From the NCBI RefSeq assembly GCF_000378385.1, contig NZ_KB899661.1, forward strand, positions 162,816 to 226,815: a stretch of DNA of 64,000 bases. The letters are read 5' to 3'. The notes under the pieces are model-generated. The model was given only the letters and a program-made list of their open reading frames with translations. It did not search any database and had not been told where the DNA came from. Position 1 is the first letter of the stretch. Each line of letters begins with the position of its first letter. Shown in pieces: positions 42,152-51,324 of the stretch. The position numbers were made by a program, and so were the translations under genes. The DNA is from Paenibacillus daejeonensis DSM 15491. GTDB lineage: Bacteria; Bacillota; Bacilli; Paenibacillales; Paenibacillaceae.

Positions 42152-43024
42152 TTACAATACCGGGCACGTGGTCAGGCGCACGCCGATGCCGCTCGGGTCG
42201 CGGAAGTACCACCCGTCGCCCTTGGTCTCCACCACAATGCCTGCCTCCTCGAGCCAGACCAAGATGTCTTCGATGTGCCCTACATCGGGATTGACGATGG
42301 TGTAGCTCGCCAACCCCGGGGCCTTCTCCGGCGTCGGCGGCGCGCCCTCTCCGGCCCATGTGTTGAGGCCGAGATGGTGGTGGTAGCCGCCCGCGGCCAC
42401 GAAGAGCGCCGAGGGGCCATAGCGCAGCTTCACACTGAAGCCCAGCAGCCCGCAATAGAAACGCTCTGCCTCCGCCAGGTTCCGCACATGCAGATGTACA
42501 TGCCCCATCCGGGTCCCCGCCGGCATGCCGTTCCATTCCCGCCCCTCAGCCTCGCGGAGCAGTCCATGCGCGTCCAGCGTATCCGCGCTCATGTAGATCT
42601 GTCCGCCCGCGAGTTGGGTCCATTGCTCCACCCGGCGGTCCCAATAGATCTCAATTCCGTTGTGGTCGGGATCAGACAGATAGAGCGCCTCGCTCACATC
42701 ATGGTCTGCGGAGCCTAGCTGAACCCTGCACTCTGCCAGCTGCCGAAGCACGAGCCCCAGATCGCTGCGGGTCGGCACCAGCAGCGCAAAATGATACAAA
42801 CCACTGGTTGAACGCGGCCGCACCTGCACCGCATCCTTTATTTCCTCCAGTACGATCAATGGATGAATGCCATCCACCGTCAGCCGCGTCAAGCCGTGGT
42901 ACCGGTTGAGCACGCGCAGCCCCAATACCTCGGTATAGAACGCCTCAGACCGCGCCATATCACTCACCCGCAGCTGCACAGAGCCCACCTCGGTTCCTGC
43001 ATGCGTCCGAGGCTTCATCGCCAT
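42152..43024 (-). CDS. Two-domain VOC protein (catechol-2,3-dioxygenase CatE-like)
   Basis: A protein of about 290 residues with two vicinal-oxygen-chelate halves. Recognisable ligand segments are GLYHFALLVP, DPDHNGIEIYWDR, GHVHLHVRNL and GGYHHHLGLNTW, the CatE-like pattern of extradiol ring-cleavage enzymes. AGGAGG favours the start at 43024; ATG at 43051, one base after the preceding gene, is an alternative. It is the last gene of the kinase operon. The substrate is unknown. Confidence 0.85.
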   Translation of the reverse strand: MAMKPRTHAGTEVGSVQLRVSDMARSEAFYTEVLGLRVLNRYHGLTRLTVDGIHPLIVLEEIKDAVQVRPRSTSGLYHFALLVPTRSDLGLVLRQLAECRVQLGSADHDVSEALYLSDPDHNGIEIYWDRRVEQWTQLAGGQIYMSADTLDAHGLLREAEGREWNGMPAGTRMGHVHLHVRNLAEAERFYCGLLGFSVKLRYGPSALFVAAGGYHHHLGLNTWAGEGAPPTPEKAPGLASYTIVNPDVGHIEDILVWLEEAGIVVETKGDGWYFRDPSGIGVRLTTCPVL

Positions 43025-43052
43025 CGCGGGACCGCCTCCTGCCGCGCCCATC

Positions 43053-43889
43053 TTAAGGCAGGGCCGGGGCCAGCGTCATGGTCGAGCCGCGAAAGCCCTT
43101 GACCTTATCCATGAACGCCTTGACCCGCTTTTCGTCGACCGCATTCTCGAACACGCCATCCTTCTTGAACGTGGTCCCCACTACCGCGCCATCTGCAACC
43201 GACAGCTGGGTCTCCACATTATCCAGCCGCATCCCCGTGTTGGCGAGCACAACCGTCTGCGGCACCGTATCCTTCACCCGCTTGAGAAGCTGCGTATCTG
43301 TCTCGGCACCGGCAATCAGGCCGGAGACACAGAGGGCATCGGGCCGATTATTGAACACCGTCGAGCGGGCAATGCTCTCAATATCGCGGTGCGCCAAGTA
43401 TTGGGCCGCCTCAGGGACAATATTGAAGAGCAGCTTGACGTTGGAAGCACCCAGCGCCTTCTGATGCCGGATCGTCTCGCCCACCTTTGTGTTCCACAAA
43501 CCAAAATCACTGGCATATACGCCTGTGAAAATCTCCCGTACGAACTGCGCACCTGTAGCAGCTGCCAGATCCAGCGATTTCTTGGCATCCCACAGCACAT
43601 TGACGCCATAGGGAATCCGGATATCCCGCATCAGCTCGCCAATGACCCGGGCCATCGCCGCCACCGTCTCGGTCCGGACATCGGTCAGATACGGCAGGCT
43701 GAACTCGTTGGAGAACATCACCGCATCGACGCCGCCATTTTGCAGAGCCAGCAGGTCGGCCCGGGCCGCCTCCACCACATAATCCATCCCCCTCACTTCG
43801 TCGTAATGCGGATCACCCGGCAACGGCTGCAGATGACACATGGCGATGATTCCTTTGTCTACACCGACCAACTCTTGTAACCAATTCAT
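43053..43889 (-). CDS. BtpA/SgcQ family TIM-barrel protein
   Basis: A 278-residue protein of PF03437. MCHLQPLPGDPHY, GGVDAVMFSNEFSLPY, VREIFTGVYASDFG and PVVLANTG-like VVLANTGMRLDNV are family segments. The family includes photosystem-I biogenesis protein BtpA and the E. coli sgc operon protein SgcQ; its enzymatic reaction is not established. Here it sits among a sugar kinase, SDR and HAD phosphatase, which fits an aldolase- or isomerase-like step. Gap of 17 bp to the HAD gene. Confidence 0.9.
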   Translation of the reverse strand: MNWLQELVGVDKGIIAMCHLQPLPGDPHYDEVRGMDYVVEAARADLLALQNGGVDAVMFSNEFSLPYLTDVRTETVAAMARVIGELMRDIRIPYGVNVLWDAKKSLDLAAATGAQFVREIFTGVYASDFGLWNTKVGETIRHQKALGASNVKLLFNIVPEAAQYLAHRDIESIARSTVFNNRPDALCVSGLIAGAETDTQLLKRVKDTVPQTVVLANTGMRLDNVETQLSVADGAVVGTTFKKDGVFENAVDEKRVKAFMDKVKGFRGSTMTLAPALP

Positions 43890-43906
43890 ACGAATCTCTC
43901 CTTCTA

Positions 43907-44680
43907 TTAGATGTGGACTGCTGCTGTTTCAATGAGGATATCGTCCAACGACTCAATAATGATACTGGCGCAGGGCAGCATCCGCTCTGCCATAACCGGA
44001 TCATCGGGAATTCCGATGCCTATGCTGCCCGCGGCGCTCGCCATCGCCACATCGACGAAGGAGTCACCAATCATGGCAATCCGGGGAAGCGGCACCCCAG
44101 TCGTCCGCGAGATCAGCTCCAGCATATCGGGGTGGGGCTTGCCACGCTCTACGTCGACAGGCGTCACGATGCACGTCAGCCACTCAATCGGCACATGCCG
44201 ACCAACCGAGCGGATCGTGCGATCGTAGTCATCCGAAGTAGCAATACCAAACGGGATCGCGGCCTGCTGCAGGCGGCAAAAGATATCGGGAAACCCCCGC
44301 TTCGGCTCCAGCGCCCCCTGCAGATCGAACTGCTCATCCGATTGCCGGAAGGCCGCCGCCGCCCGTTCCCGGGCGACCCCCCAGTCCCCGCCAGTCGATA
44401 CCTTGAGCAGCGAAGCGGTCACGATAATTTCCTCCTGGGGAGGCGCCAGGGCAAAGATTCCGGCGGGATCGATGTCGAGCGCCGTCAGGCCCGTATGCGT
44501 GATACCCATCAGCTCGCACCATTCGGTCAAGCCCGCCTCCCCTAGCAGCGGCTGCAGCACGCGCATCCGTGCCTCGGCCAGGCGCTGCCAGAAATAACGA
44601 GCGTCAAAGAGCAGTCCATCCTTGTCGAAGATGACCAGATCCACCTCAAAGGTCTGTTCCTTCATCCGTAGTACAGCCAT
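43907..44680 (-). CDS. HAD-family hydrolase (phosphatase type)
   Basis: A 257-residue hydrolase. The nucleophile motif FDKDGLLFD (in place of the usual DxDGTL), GIATSDD, the Lys in RGKPHPDML and MIGDSFVDVAMA complete the four HAD motifs. AAAGGAG precedes ATG 44680. A C1-type cap domain lies between motifs 1 and 2. It probably dephosphorylates a sugar phosphate made in this operon. Confidence 0.9.
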   Translation of the reverse strand: MAVLRMKEQTFEVDLVIFDKDGLLFDARYFWQRLAEARMRVLQPLLGEAGLTEWCELMGITHTGLTALDIDPAGIFALAPPQEEIIVTASLLKVSTGGDWGVARERAAAAFRQSDEQFDLQGALEPKRGFPDIFCRLQQAAIPFGIATSDDYDRTIRSVGRHVPIEWLTCIVTPVDVERGKPHPDMLELISRTTGVPLPRIAMIGDSFVDVAMASAAGSIGIGIPDDPVMAERMLPCASIIIESLDDILIETAAVHI

Positions 44681-44787
44681 GCTACCTTCTCCTTTCGCAA
44701 CGCGCGAACGCCATCACCAGTTCTATTGCTGCGTGTCATCCCTACAACTGACAGTCTCACCCGCAGAACACCGCCTCACCGCTCGCC

Positions 44788-46401
44788 TTACCACGTGGCC
44801 AACACGCCGTCGGTGCGGGGATCAGTGCCCCCGCAGAGGACACCGGTCTTCGGATCGCGCCAGATGATCTGGCCCCGGCCGAATAGCCCGGCATGCTCGG
44901 AGACAACCAGCTCGTGGCCCCGGGCGCGCAGCGCCTCAGCCAGCTCCGCCGGAAAATCCGGCTCAATCAGCACCTGGCGGTCCCTCTCCCAGCGCCAGCG
45001 CGGCGCATCCAGGGCAGCCTGGGGATTCAAACCTTCCTCGAGCGTGTGCAGCAGCACCTGCAGATGACCCTGCGGCTGCATGAAAGCCCCCATAACGCCG
45101 AACGGACCGATCGGCTGGCCGTCCTGCGAGAGGAAGCCGGGAATGATCGTATGATACGTCCGTTTGCCCGGCGCCAGGCAATTGGGGTGTCCCTCATTGA
45201 GAGTGAACGTGTGCCCCCGGTTATGCAGGCCGACACCGGTTTCCGGCACAACTAGGCCTGAGCCGAATTCCATATAGTTGCTCTGGATGTAAGAGACCAT
45301 ATTGCCTTCCCCATCCGCTGTCGCCAGATAGACCGTCCCGCCCCGAGGGACCGATCGCATCTCGGGCAGCAGTGCCTGCTCACCGATGCGTGCAGCCTTC
45401 TCCGCAGCCCAGGCCTCCGAGAGCAGATGGCTCACTGTCTCCTCCGGCATCTGGGCCGGGTCGGTGATCGCCCACAGGCCATCCTCGAAGGCCAGCTTCA
45501 TCGCCTCAATTCGCTGGTGACAGGCCGCTGCCGGATCGTCCGGCGGCTCGCCCAGCGCCTTAAGAATATTAAGCGCCATCAGTGTTACGATGCCCTGGCC
45601 ATTGGGCGGCAGCTCCCAGACCTCGCAATCGCGGTAATGGCTGCTGATCGGCGTCACCCACTCCGGCTGGAAGGCGGCCAGATCCGATTTGCGCAAATAA
45701 CCGCCATGCTCGCGGGAGAATGCATCGATTCGGTCAGCCAACTCGCCCTCATAGAAATCCCTTGCTTGACTTTGCGCAATCCGCCGCAGCGTATCCGCAT
45801 GACCCGGCGAAGCCCAAATCTCCCCGGGCTCCGGCGGCCTGCCGCCCGGCGCAAAGGTCTTGAACCAGGTAGCATACTGCTCGCCCTCGATGGCCTGTTC
45901 ATATTCATAGAACGCCTTCTTCCAGAACTTGCTTGCGGTCGGCGATACGGCGTAGCCCTCCTCCGCATAACGGATGGCGGGCTCCAGCAGCTCATCGAAG
46001 GGCAGCCGCCCGAACCGCTCGGAGAGCGCCGCCCAGGCAGCAGGCGCACCGGGCACCGTCACCGGCGTCCAGCCGTAGACCGGCATCTCGGTAAGCCCTT
46101 GCGCCCGCAGCTTGGCGGCGGAGATGCCCATCGGCGCCGGACCACTGGCGTTGAGGCCATGCAGCCGGTCCTTCATCCAGACGAGGGCAAAGGCATCGCC
46201 GCCGATGCCGTTGGAGCATGGCTCCACGACCGTCAGGCAAGCCGCCGTGGCGACGGCAGCGTCGACGGCGTTGCCGCCTTTCTTCAGCATATCCAGCCCG
46301 GCCTGGGCCGCCAGATGCTGAGAGGCGGCAACCATCCCGGAGCGGGCATAGAGCGTGGTGCGTTTAGATGCATGGGGGTACCGCGAAGCGTCTGTGTTCA
46401 T
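44788..46401 (-). CDS. Gamma-glutamyltransferase family protein
   Basis: A protein of about 537 residues of the Ntn-hydrolase GGT family. Family landmarks are GMVAASQHLAAQAGLDMLKKGGNAVDAAVA, EPCSNGIGGDAFALVW, the putative catalytic Thr in PRGGTVYLATADGEGNMVSYIQS and GWT-like ends. No signal peptide is seen, unlike many GGTs, so it is probably a cytoplasmic YwrD-like member. I start at ATG 46401 (AGAGGAGAAAG upstream), not at the longer frame to 46461. Its role in a sugar operon is unclear. Confidence 0.87.
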   Translation of the reverse strand: MNTDASRYPHASKRTTLYARSGMVAASQHLAAQAGLDMLKKGGNAVDAAVATAACLTVVEPCSNGIGGDAFALVWMKDRLHGLNASGPAPMGISAAKLRAQGLTEMPVYGWTPVTVPGAPAAWAALSERFGRLPFDELLEPAIRYAEEGYAVSPTASKFWKKAFYEYEQAIEGEQYATWFKTFAPGGRPPEPGEIWASPGHADTLRRIAQSQARDFYEGELADRIDAFSREHGGYLRKSDLAAFQPEWVTPISSHYRDCEVWELPPNGQGIVTLMALNILKALGEPPDDPAAACHQRIEAMKLAFEDGLWAITDPAQMPEETVSHLLSEAWAAEKAARIGEQALLPEMRSVPRGGTVYLATADGEGNMVSYIQSNYMEFGSGLVVPETGVGLHNRGHTFTLNEGHPNCLAPGKRTYHTIIPGFLSQDGQPIGPFGVMGAFMQPQGHLQVLLHTLEEGLNPQAALDAPRWRWERDRQVLIEPDFPAELAEALRARGHELVVSEHAGLFGRGQIIWRDPKTGVLCGGTDPRTDGVLATW

Positions 46402-46444
46402 CTCTTTCTCCTCTCTGGCCCACTGAATCTGCCATCCACAGGGG

Positions 46445-47227
46445 CTATAGCAGATCAGCACCGCCGGTGACGTCCAGTGCTTCGCCCGTTATGAAATCCG
46501 CGCCCGGTGAAGCGAGGAAGACGACAGCCTTGGCTACGTCCTCCGCCTCCTCCAGACGACCGAGCGGCGTCATGCGAATGTACTCCTCGCGCACCGCCTC
46601 CGGCGTCATACCGCGCAGCTCAGCCTCCCAGAGCAGCTCGCGGCTCTGCATCCCCGTGTTCACATAGCCGGGACAGACACAGTTGACCGTAATCCCATCC
46701 GGAGCAAGCTCAATCGCCGCACTCTTGGTGAAGCCAACCACCGCCCACTTGGATGCTGCATAGTGCGCCAGCAGCGGGACGCCGCGCTTACCTGCCATGG
46801 AGGCGGTATTGACGATGCGGGAGGTCGGCTGCAGTTTCAGATAGGGGTAAGCCGCTTGCGTACAGAGGAAGATGCCCTTAATATTCACATCAAAATTAAA
46901 ATCCCACTCTCGCTCCGTCAAATTCTCGATGCGGTTCATGGTCGACACGCCCGCATTGTTGACCAGAATGTCCAACTGGCTGTACTCGGCATGAATGTCG
47001 CTGAACACCCCGCTCACATGCTCCTTGCTCGTAACATCCAGTACACGCGATGTATGCGGTTTGTCTACCGGAGCAGCCAGCAGCGTGACCGTCTCGTGCG
47101 CAGCATCCCCGTTCACGTCGGTTGCAATCACCGTCGCGCCTGCCACTGCCAGATGAATGGCAATACTGCGGCCGATCCCGCTCCCCGCGCCTGTTACGAC
47201 GGCTACCTGTCCGCCCAATGTCTTCAT
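46445..47227 (-). CDS. Short-chain dehydrogenase/reductase
   Basis: A 260-residue NAD(P) oxidoreductase with TGAGSGIG near residue 13, NNAG, catalytic Ser in IVNTASMAG and YAASK. Its start overlaps the kinase stop by 4 bp. It probably oxidises a sugar or polyol in the operon. Confidence 0.92.
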   Translation of the reverse strand: MKTLGGQVAVVTGAGSGIGRSIAIHLAVAGATVIATDVNGDAAHETVTLLAAPVDKPHTSRVLDVTSKEHVSGVFSDIHAEYSQLDILVNNAGVSTMNRIENLTEREWDFNFDVNIKGIFLCTQAAYPYLKLQPTSRIVNTASMAGKRGVPLLAHYAASKWAVVGFTKSAAIELAPDGITVNCVCPGYVNTGMQSRELLWEAELRGMTPEAVREEYIRMTPLGRLEEAEDVAKAVVFLASPGADFITGEALDVTGGADLL

Positions 47228-48771
47228 CCTCTGTGTCCTCCTGTCATGAGCTCATGCTGCTCTTGGCTGTATAATGCATTCACACGGGCAAACTGCGGCT
47301 GCAGCTGCGGATACAGCTCCCGGTAGATTTGGTACGCCCGGTCGTAGATGCGGCGCTGCTCCTCCTGCGGCTCGTAGTCCCGATACTCCGTCAGGAAGCT
47401 GTCAATCTCCCGCCACTCCTCCATGAGCCCCACTGATTTGCCTGCCAGAAAAGCGACGCCCAGCGCCGACCCCGGGTGTGCCGGATAGGCACGGATACGG
47501 ACACCCAGCACATCGGCTGCAATCTGGCACCAGAATTTGCTCTTGGCACCGCCATTAGTCGCCAGTACCCGAGTCGGCTCACAGCCCAGCTCGCGGAGGA
47601 CATCCAGATGATGACGGAAGCCGTAGATGACCGCCTCCAGGATGGCCCGGAAGATGTGACCTCTGCCGTGGGATAACGTCAGGCCGAACAACACGCCCCG
47701 GGCCTCGGGATCCAGAATCGGCGTCTTCTCGCCGAGAAAATACGGCAGGATGATCAAGCCGTCCGAACCCGCAGGGACCGCCGCCGCTTCCTTATCCAAG
47801 GTAGCGAATAGCTCCGGCGACGAATCCTGCAGCATTTCATTCGCATACCATTTCACGAGCGAACCACTGGAGGCCATACAGCCATTGAGCAGGTACGCCT
47901 CCGGAATGACGTGATAGTCAAAGAACAGCTGGGGATCCGGGCGAATGTCCTCCGTACAATAGAGGATATCGCCGGCACCGCCGAACTTGATCAGCAGCTC
48001 CCCGGGCTCGGTGATGCCCGCCGCCAGCGTCGAAGCCACATGGTCGGCACTGCCAGCAATAACCGGGATGCCTACCGGAAGACCCGTAAGCGCCGCGGCG
48101 GCTTCACTGATCCCGCCGATCACCGACTGCGATTCATACACGGGCGGCAGCACGGTCTCCGGCAGACCCAGCAGCGCAAGCGAGTCATCTAGCCAGCGCC
48201 GGCTGCGGATATCATACATGCCACTCTCAACCGCCCAATTGATCTCCAGTGCCCGAACGCCCGTCAGCTTGTAATTGATATAATCATACGAGCCCATCAC
48301 GGTAGCGATGCCACGCCAGACTTCAGGCTCATGCCGCTTCACCCACAGCATCCGCGGCAGCACATGCTGCTGATTCGTATATCCGCCGGTGCGCCGGAAC
48401 AACGCGTCCTGATCCAGCGTCTCCGTGACCTCAGCAATCTCAGCGACTGCGCGGGCATCATTCTGCTGGATGGTCGGCCGCAGCGGCTCACCCGCTTCGT
48501 CCAGTAGAACAATCGCCGGCACCATGCCGCTGACCCCCACTGCAACGATGCCGCCAGCTGCGTCAGGGACGCGCTCATGCATGCGGCGAAGACCCGTCTG
48601 TGTATTTTGCCACCACTCACCGGCATCCTCCTCGGCCCAGCCAATCTGCGGCGAACGCAGTTGCTGCGCCACACTCGTCTGATAGACGATGCGATCCCGC
48701 GAGAGGAGAATAATTTTGACCCCGGTGGTCCCGATGTCGATCCCCAATGTATACGATGGCAGCTCGCCCAC
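47224..48771 (-). CDS. FGGY-family carbohydrate kinase (xylulokinase-like)
   Basis: A 515-residue ATP-dependent sugar kinase. GIDIGTTGVKIILL at the N-terminus, GVSGMVPAIVLLD, GSADHVASTLAAG, FGGAGDILYC and TNGGAKSKFWCQIAADVLG are the family motifs. The start is GTG at 48771, with AAGG close by. It is the first gene of the operon. Xylulose, ribulose, glycerol or erythritol-type substrates are all possible. Confidence 0.9.
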   Translation of the reverse strand: MGELPSYTLGIDIGTTGVKIILLSRDRIVYQTSVAQQLRSPQIGWAEEDAGEWWQNTQTGLRRMHERVPDAAGGIVAVGVSGMVPAIVLLDEAGEPLRPTIQQNDARAVAEIAEVTETLDQDALFRRTGGYTNQQHVLPRMLWVKRHEPEVWRGIATVMGSYDYINYKLTGVRALEINWAVESGMYDIRSRRWLDDSLALLGLPETVLPPVYESQSVIGGISEAAAALTGLPVGIPVIAGSADHVASTLAAGITEPGELLIKFGGAGDILYCTEDIRPDPQLFFDYHVIPEAYLLNGCMASSGSLVKWYANEMLQDSSPELFATLDKEAAAVPAGSDGLIILPYFLGEKTPILDPEARGVLFGLTLSHGRGHIFRAILEAVIYGFRHHLDVLRELGCEPTRVLATNGGAKSKFWCQIAADVLGVRIRAYPAHPGSALGVAFLAGKSVGLMEEWREIDSFLTEYRDYEPQEEQRRIYDRAYQIYRELYPQLQPQFARVNALYSQEQHELMTGGHRG

Positions 48772-48991
48772 CTCGCCTTCTCTTGTTGAATGCCGATCTA
48801 ATGCGATGGTTCCCCGCCACTCCCATGTCCGGGGTTCCTCTCCAGAACACGGGTCCGCCTGTTTTGTATAGGCTTAAACGATCCCCGTGCCGCGCTATGT
48901 CTGATTATTGTCTCCGCGTTGTCTCGCACACTTCGGCGTACTTTTACAGGCATTCTTATGATGGCACTAACCATTCTCGCGTCTACCACAA

Positions 48992-50302
48992 TCACGCTTT
49001 TACCGTGCTATCCTGCCCTGACTTGGCCTTCTCGCTCTTGACCGGAGCAAACGCCGGGTCCAGCGGGCAGGCTTCCTTCCAGGGAATGCCCTTGGGCGCA
49101 ATAACGCCTTCGCTGTAGATTTTGTCCATCGGGATGTCCGGGTCCAGCCCCAGCGGCTTCTCGCCTTGCTCCATCCGTTTGAGTGATTTTAGAATCATCC
49201 GCCGCAACGCAATGACCCCAACATCGCTGGTCCCCAGATGCTCGCGGGAACGGTCAACGATCGGTCCCATGCTCTCGGTCACGGCGTGGTCCTGATTGCT
49301 GATGCCGACGATACCAGAGAAATTGCCCGCCTTCATCATCTCCCGGTCCTGCTGGTAGTTGTTGCTCTTGTTGTAGAGCTTGCGGTAGTTCTCATCCACC
49401 CAGAGCCCGCGCCGTTCCTTCTGCGTGTCATGATTGAGCGGACGATCCAGGGTGAAGTGGATGTCGTAGGACCATGTCGTATGATCGTCGATCGGCACAT
49501 AGGCGTGGAACAGATGATCCTCCTCCTTGACCCGCGGGGTGTAGGCGAAGCTCGGCATCAGAATCGGCGCCTCCAGAATGAACTGCTCCTCCTCCCCCGA
49601 CTGCCCGACGAACATATTGCGGAAGCCGTAGGTGGTCGGTTCCACCGTCAACAGCGGGTTGTGGGAGGTGACAAGCGGATGCGACGGATTGATGCCCAGC
49701 TCGGTGCTGAGCGCCCCCTCCTTCATGTCCTGCTCCTGCAGGGCCAGATGGGCAAAAGCGGCGTGCATATAATCGATCTCATTCTCCCAAATCTGCAGAT
49801 AGTTGCACTCCTGGTACACCTTGGCCACCATCCGGTGCGACTCGGGCAGCGAGGTCCAGATTAGGTTGGGAAACGGCGGCTGCTCCTCGGCAAGTCCCAT
49901 GTAGGTCCAGACCAGACCGCCCGCCTCATGGATCGGGTAGCTTTTCTGTTTGATTGTATCTTTGAATTTGCTGTAGTCAGGCTCCGAAGGCATATTCGTG
50001 CATGAGCCATCCGTATCGAATGCCCAACCGTGATAGATACAGGTCAGGCCACAATCGTCGTTGCGGCCCAGCGCCAGGGAGGTTCCCCGATGCGGACAAA
50101 ATTCCCCGACCAGCCCAACCTTGCCCCCGCTGTTGCGAAAAGCAACCAGGCGCTCGCCGAGCAGCTTGACGGGCACCGGCGCCCCGCCGGGCTTGAGCTC
50201 CTCCGAGAGCAGTGCCGGGAGCCAGTAGCTGCGGAATAGCGCGCCAAGCGGCGTGCCTGCCCCGACCTGGGTGATGCGCTCGTTATCTTTGTGTGACAGC
50301 AT
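48992..50302 (-). CDS. Rieske non-haem iron oxygenase, large subunit
   Basis: A 436-residue aromatic-ring-hydroxylating type oxygenase. The Rieske [2Fe-2S] ligands are Cys69, His71, Cys88 and His91 (CPHRG and CIYHGW). The mononuclear iron site is IDYMHAAFAH with Asp177, His180 and His185. The phthalate dioxygenase/VanA-like single-component family fits best. I start at ATG 50302 (GGAGGG eight bases upstream); a longer frame to 50596 overlaps the amidase gene. Electrons should come from the ferredoxin at 54802-55158; no reductase is present. Confidence 0.92.
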   Translation of the reverse strand: MLSHKDNERITQVGAGTPLGALFRSYWLPALLSEELKPGGAPVPVKLLGERLVAFRNSGGKVGLVGEFCPHRGTSLALGRNDDCGLTCIYHGWAFDTDGSCTNMPSEPDYSKFKDTIKQKSYPIHEAGGLVWTYMGLAEEQPPFPNLIWTSLPESHRMVAKVYQECNYLQIWENEIDYMHAAFAHLALQEQDMKEGALSTELGINPSHPLVTSHNPLLTVEPTTYGFRNMFVGQSGEEEQFILEAPILMPSFAYTPRVKEEDHLFHAYVPIDDHTTWSYDIHFTLDRPLNHDTQKERRGLWVDENYRKLYNKSNNYQQDREMMKAGNFSGIVGISNQDHAVTESMGPIVDRSREHLGTSDVGVIALRRMILKSLKRMEQGEKPLGLDPDIPMDKIYSEGVIAPKGIPWKEACPLDPAFAPVKSEKAKSGQDSTVKA

Positions 50303-50346
50303 GTGTTCATCCCTCCATGGTGTTGGACATCTGCGTACGCCCGGGG

Positions 50347-51294
50347 TCAGCCAGCTTGCGCCGGACCGATCACCGACGTGTCGAGCATCCCGTGGACACC
50401 CTTGACGCCGTTGACGACCTGGGTAATATGAAAATCGGCGGCCAGACTGCACAGGCGGTACGCTTCCTTGTATGACAAGCCATATTGCGTCTCCAGCAGC
50501 TCGATCATGTGCCGGGTGGCGGCCACCAGCGCCCCTGTCAGACTCTCTTCCAGCCCCATGCTGATCAGGAGATGACCGCGTCTTGCATACGGCCACCGCT
50601 GATCCGTGCCCTTCAGGAGCTCAAAGTGAAACTCCCCCTCCAGGGCGGTCTCAATTGCCGTTACGTCAATCTCGCCATCACCCTGGGCGCCGTGCCCGTC
50701 GCCGGCATAGAAGAACGCGCCTTCCCGCATAACAGGCAAGTACAGCGTTGTACCTTCAATCAGCTGCTTGTTGTCGAGGTTGCCGCCGAAGCGACCCGGC
50801 GTGATGCTCGATACCCGGCCCCAGCTCTCCGGCGGGGCTACGCCCATGATGCCGAAGAACGGGCGGGTCGGCAGCTGCAACCGGCCCAGCTGGGCCGTGC
50901 TGCGATCTTCGTTATAAGTAAGAATGGCAGTATCCGGTTCATCAAACGCATGGTACAGCAGTCCTGACATCGGACCGATATAGTTAAAACCGTAAGGCGC
51001 ATCAATTTGAATTCGGTCCATACGCACTACGAGGGTGTCCCCGGGCTCGGCGCCCTTCACTGCAACCGGCCCCGTCAGGATATGAACCCCGGCTCCCCGA
51101 TCCGTCACGTGCTCATGGATGCTGCGCAGCTCCGGCGAAATCCAGGCTGCCGGCACGGGATCATCCGGTGAACCAGCGACCGAGCGCAGCACGAGCGAAT
51201 CGCCAGGTTCAATCTCCAAGGCCGGCTCCTGCGCCCCGCCGACATATCCCCAATGAACCGTTTCGGGCGAGGGATTCAAGTGATGTTTGGCCAT
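50347..51294 (-). CDS. Acetamidase/formamidase family protein
   Basis: A 315-residue amidase of the FmdA/AmdA family. HILTGPVAVKGAEPGDTL, GGNLDNKQLIEGTTLYLPV and FYAGDGHGAQGDGEI are diagnostic. It would release ammonia from an amide such as formamide or from a larger product. It lies between the binding protein and the Rieske oxygenase. Confidence 0.93.
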   Translation of the reverse strand: MAKHHLNPSPETVHWGYVGGAQEPALEIEPGDSLVLRSVAGSPDDPVPAAWISPELRSIHEHVTDRGAGVHILTGPVAVKGAEPGDTLVVRMDRIQIDAPYGFNYIGPMSGLLYHAFDEPDTAILTYNEDRSTAQLGRLQLPTRPFFGIMGVAPPESWGRVSSITPGRFGGNLDNKQLIEGTTLYLPVMREGAFFYAGDGHGAQGDGEIDVTAIETALEGEFHFELLKGTDQRWPYARRGHLLISMGLEESLTGALVAATRHMIELLETQYGLSYKEAYRLCSLAADFHITQVVNGVKGVHGMLDTSVIGPAQAG

Positions 51295-51324
51295 CTGAGA
51301 CGTCCCTCCTTGTCTGCTCTGCTG

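Noticed and set aside
50303-50596. N-terminal extension of the Rieske oxygenase
   Set aside because: It overlaps the amidase gene in another frame and lacks a ribosome binding site; the Rieske family start fits 50302.
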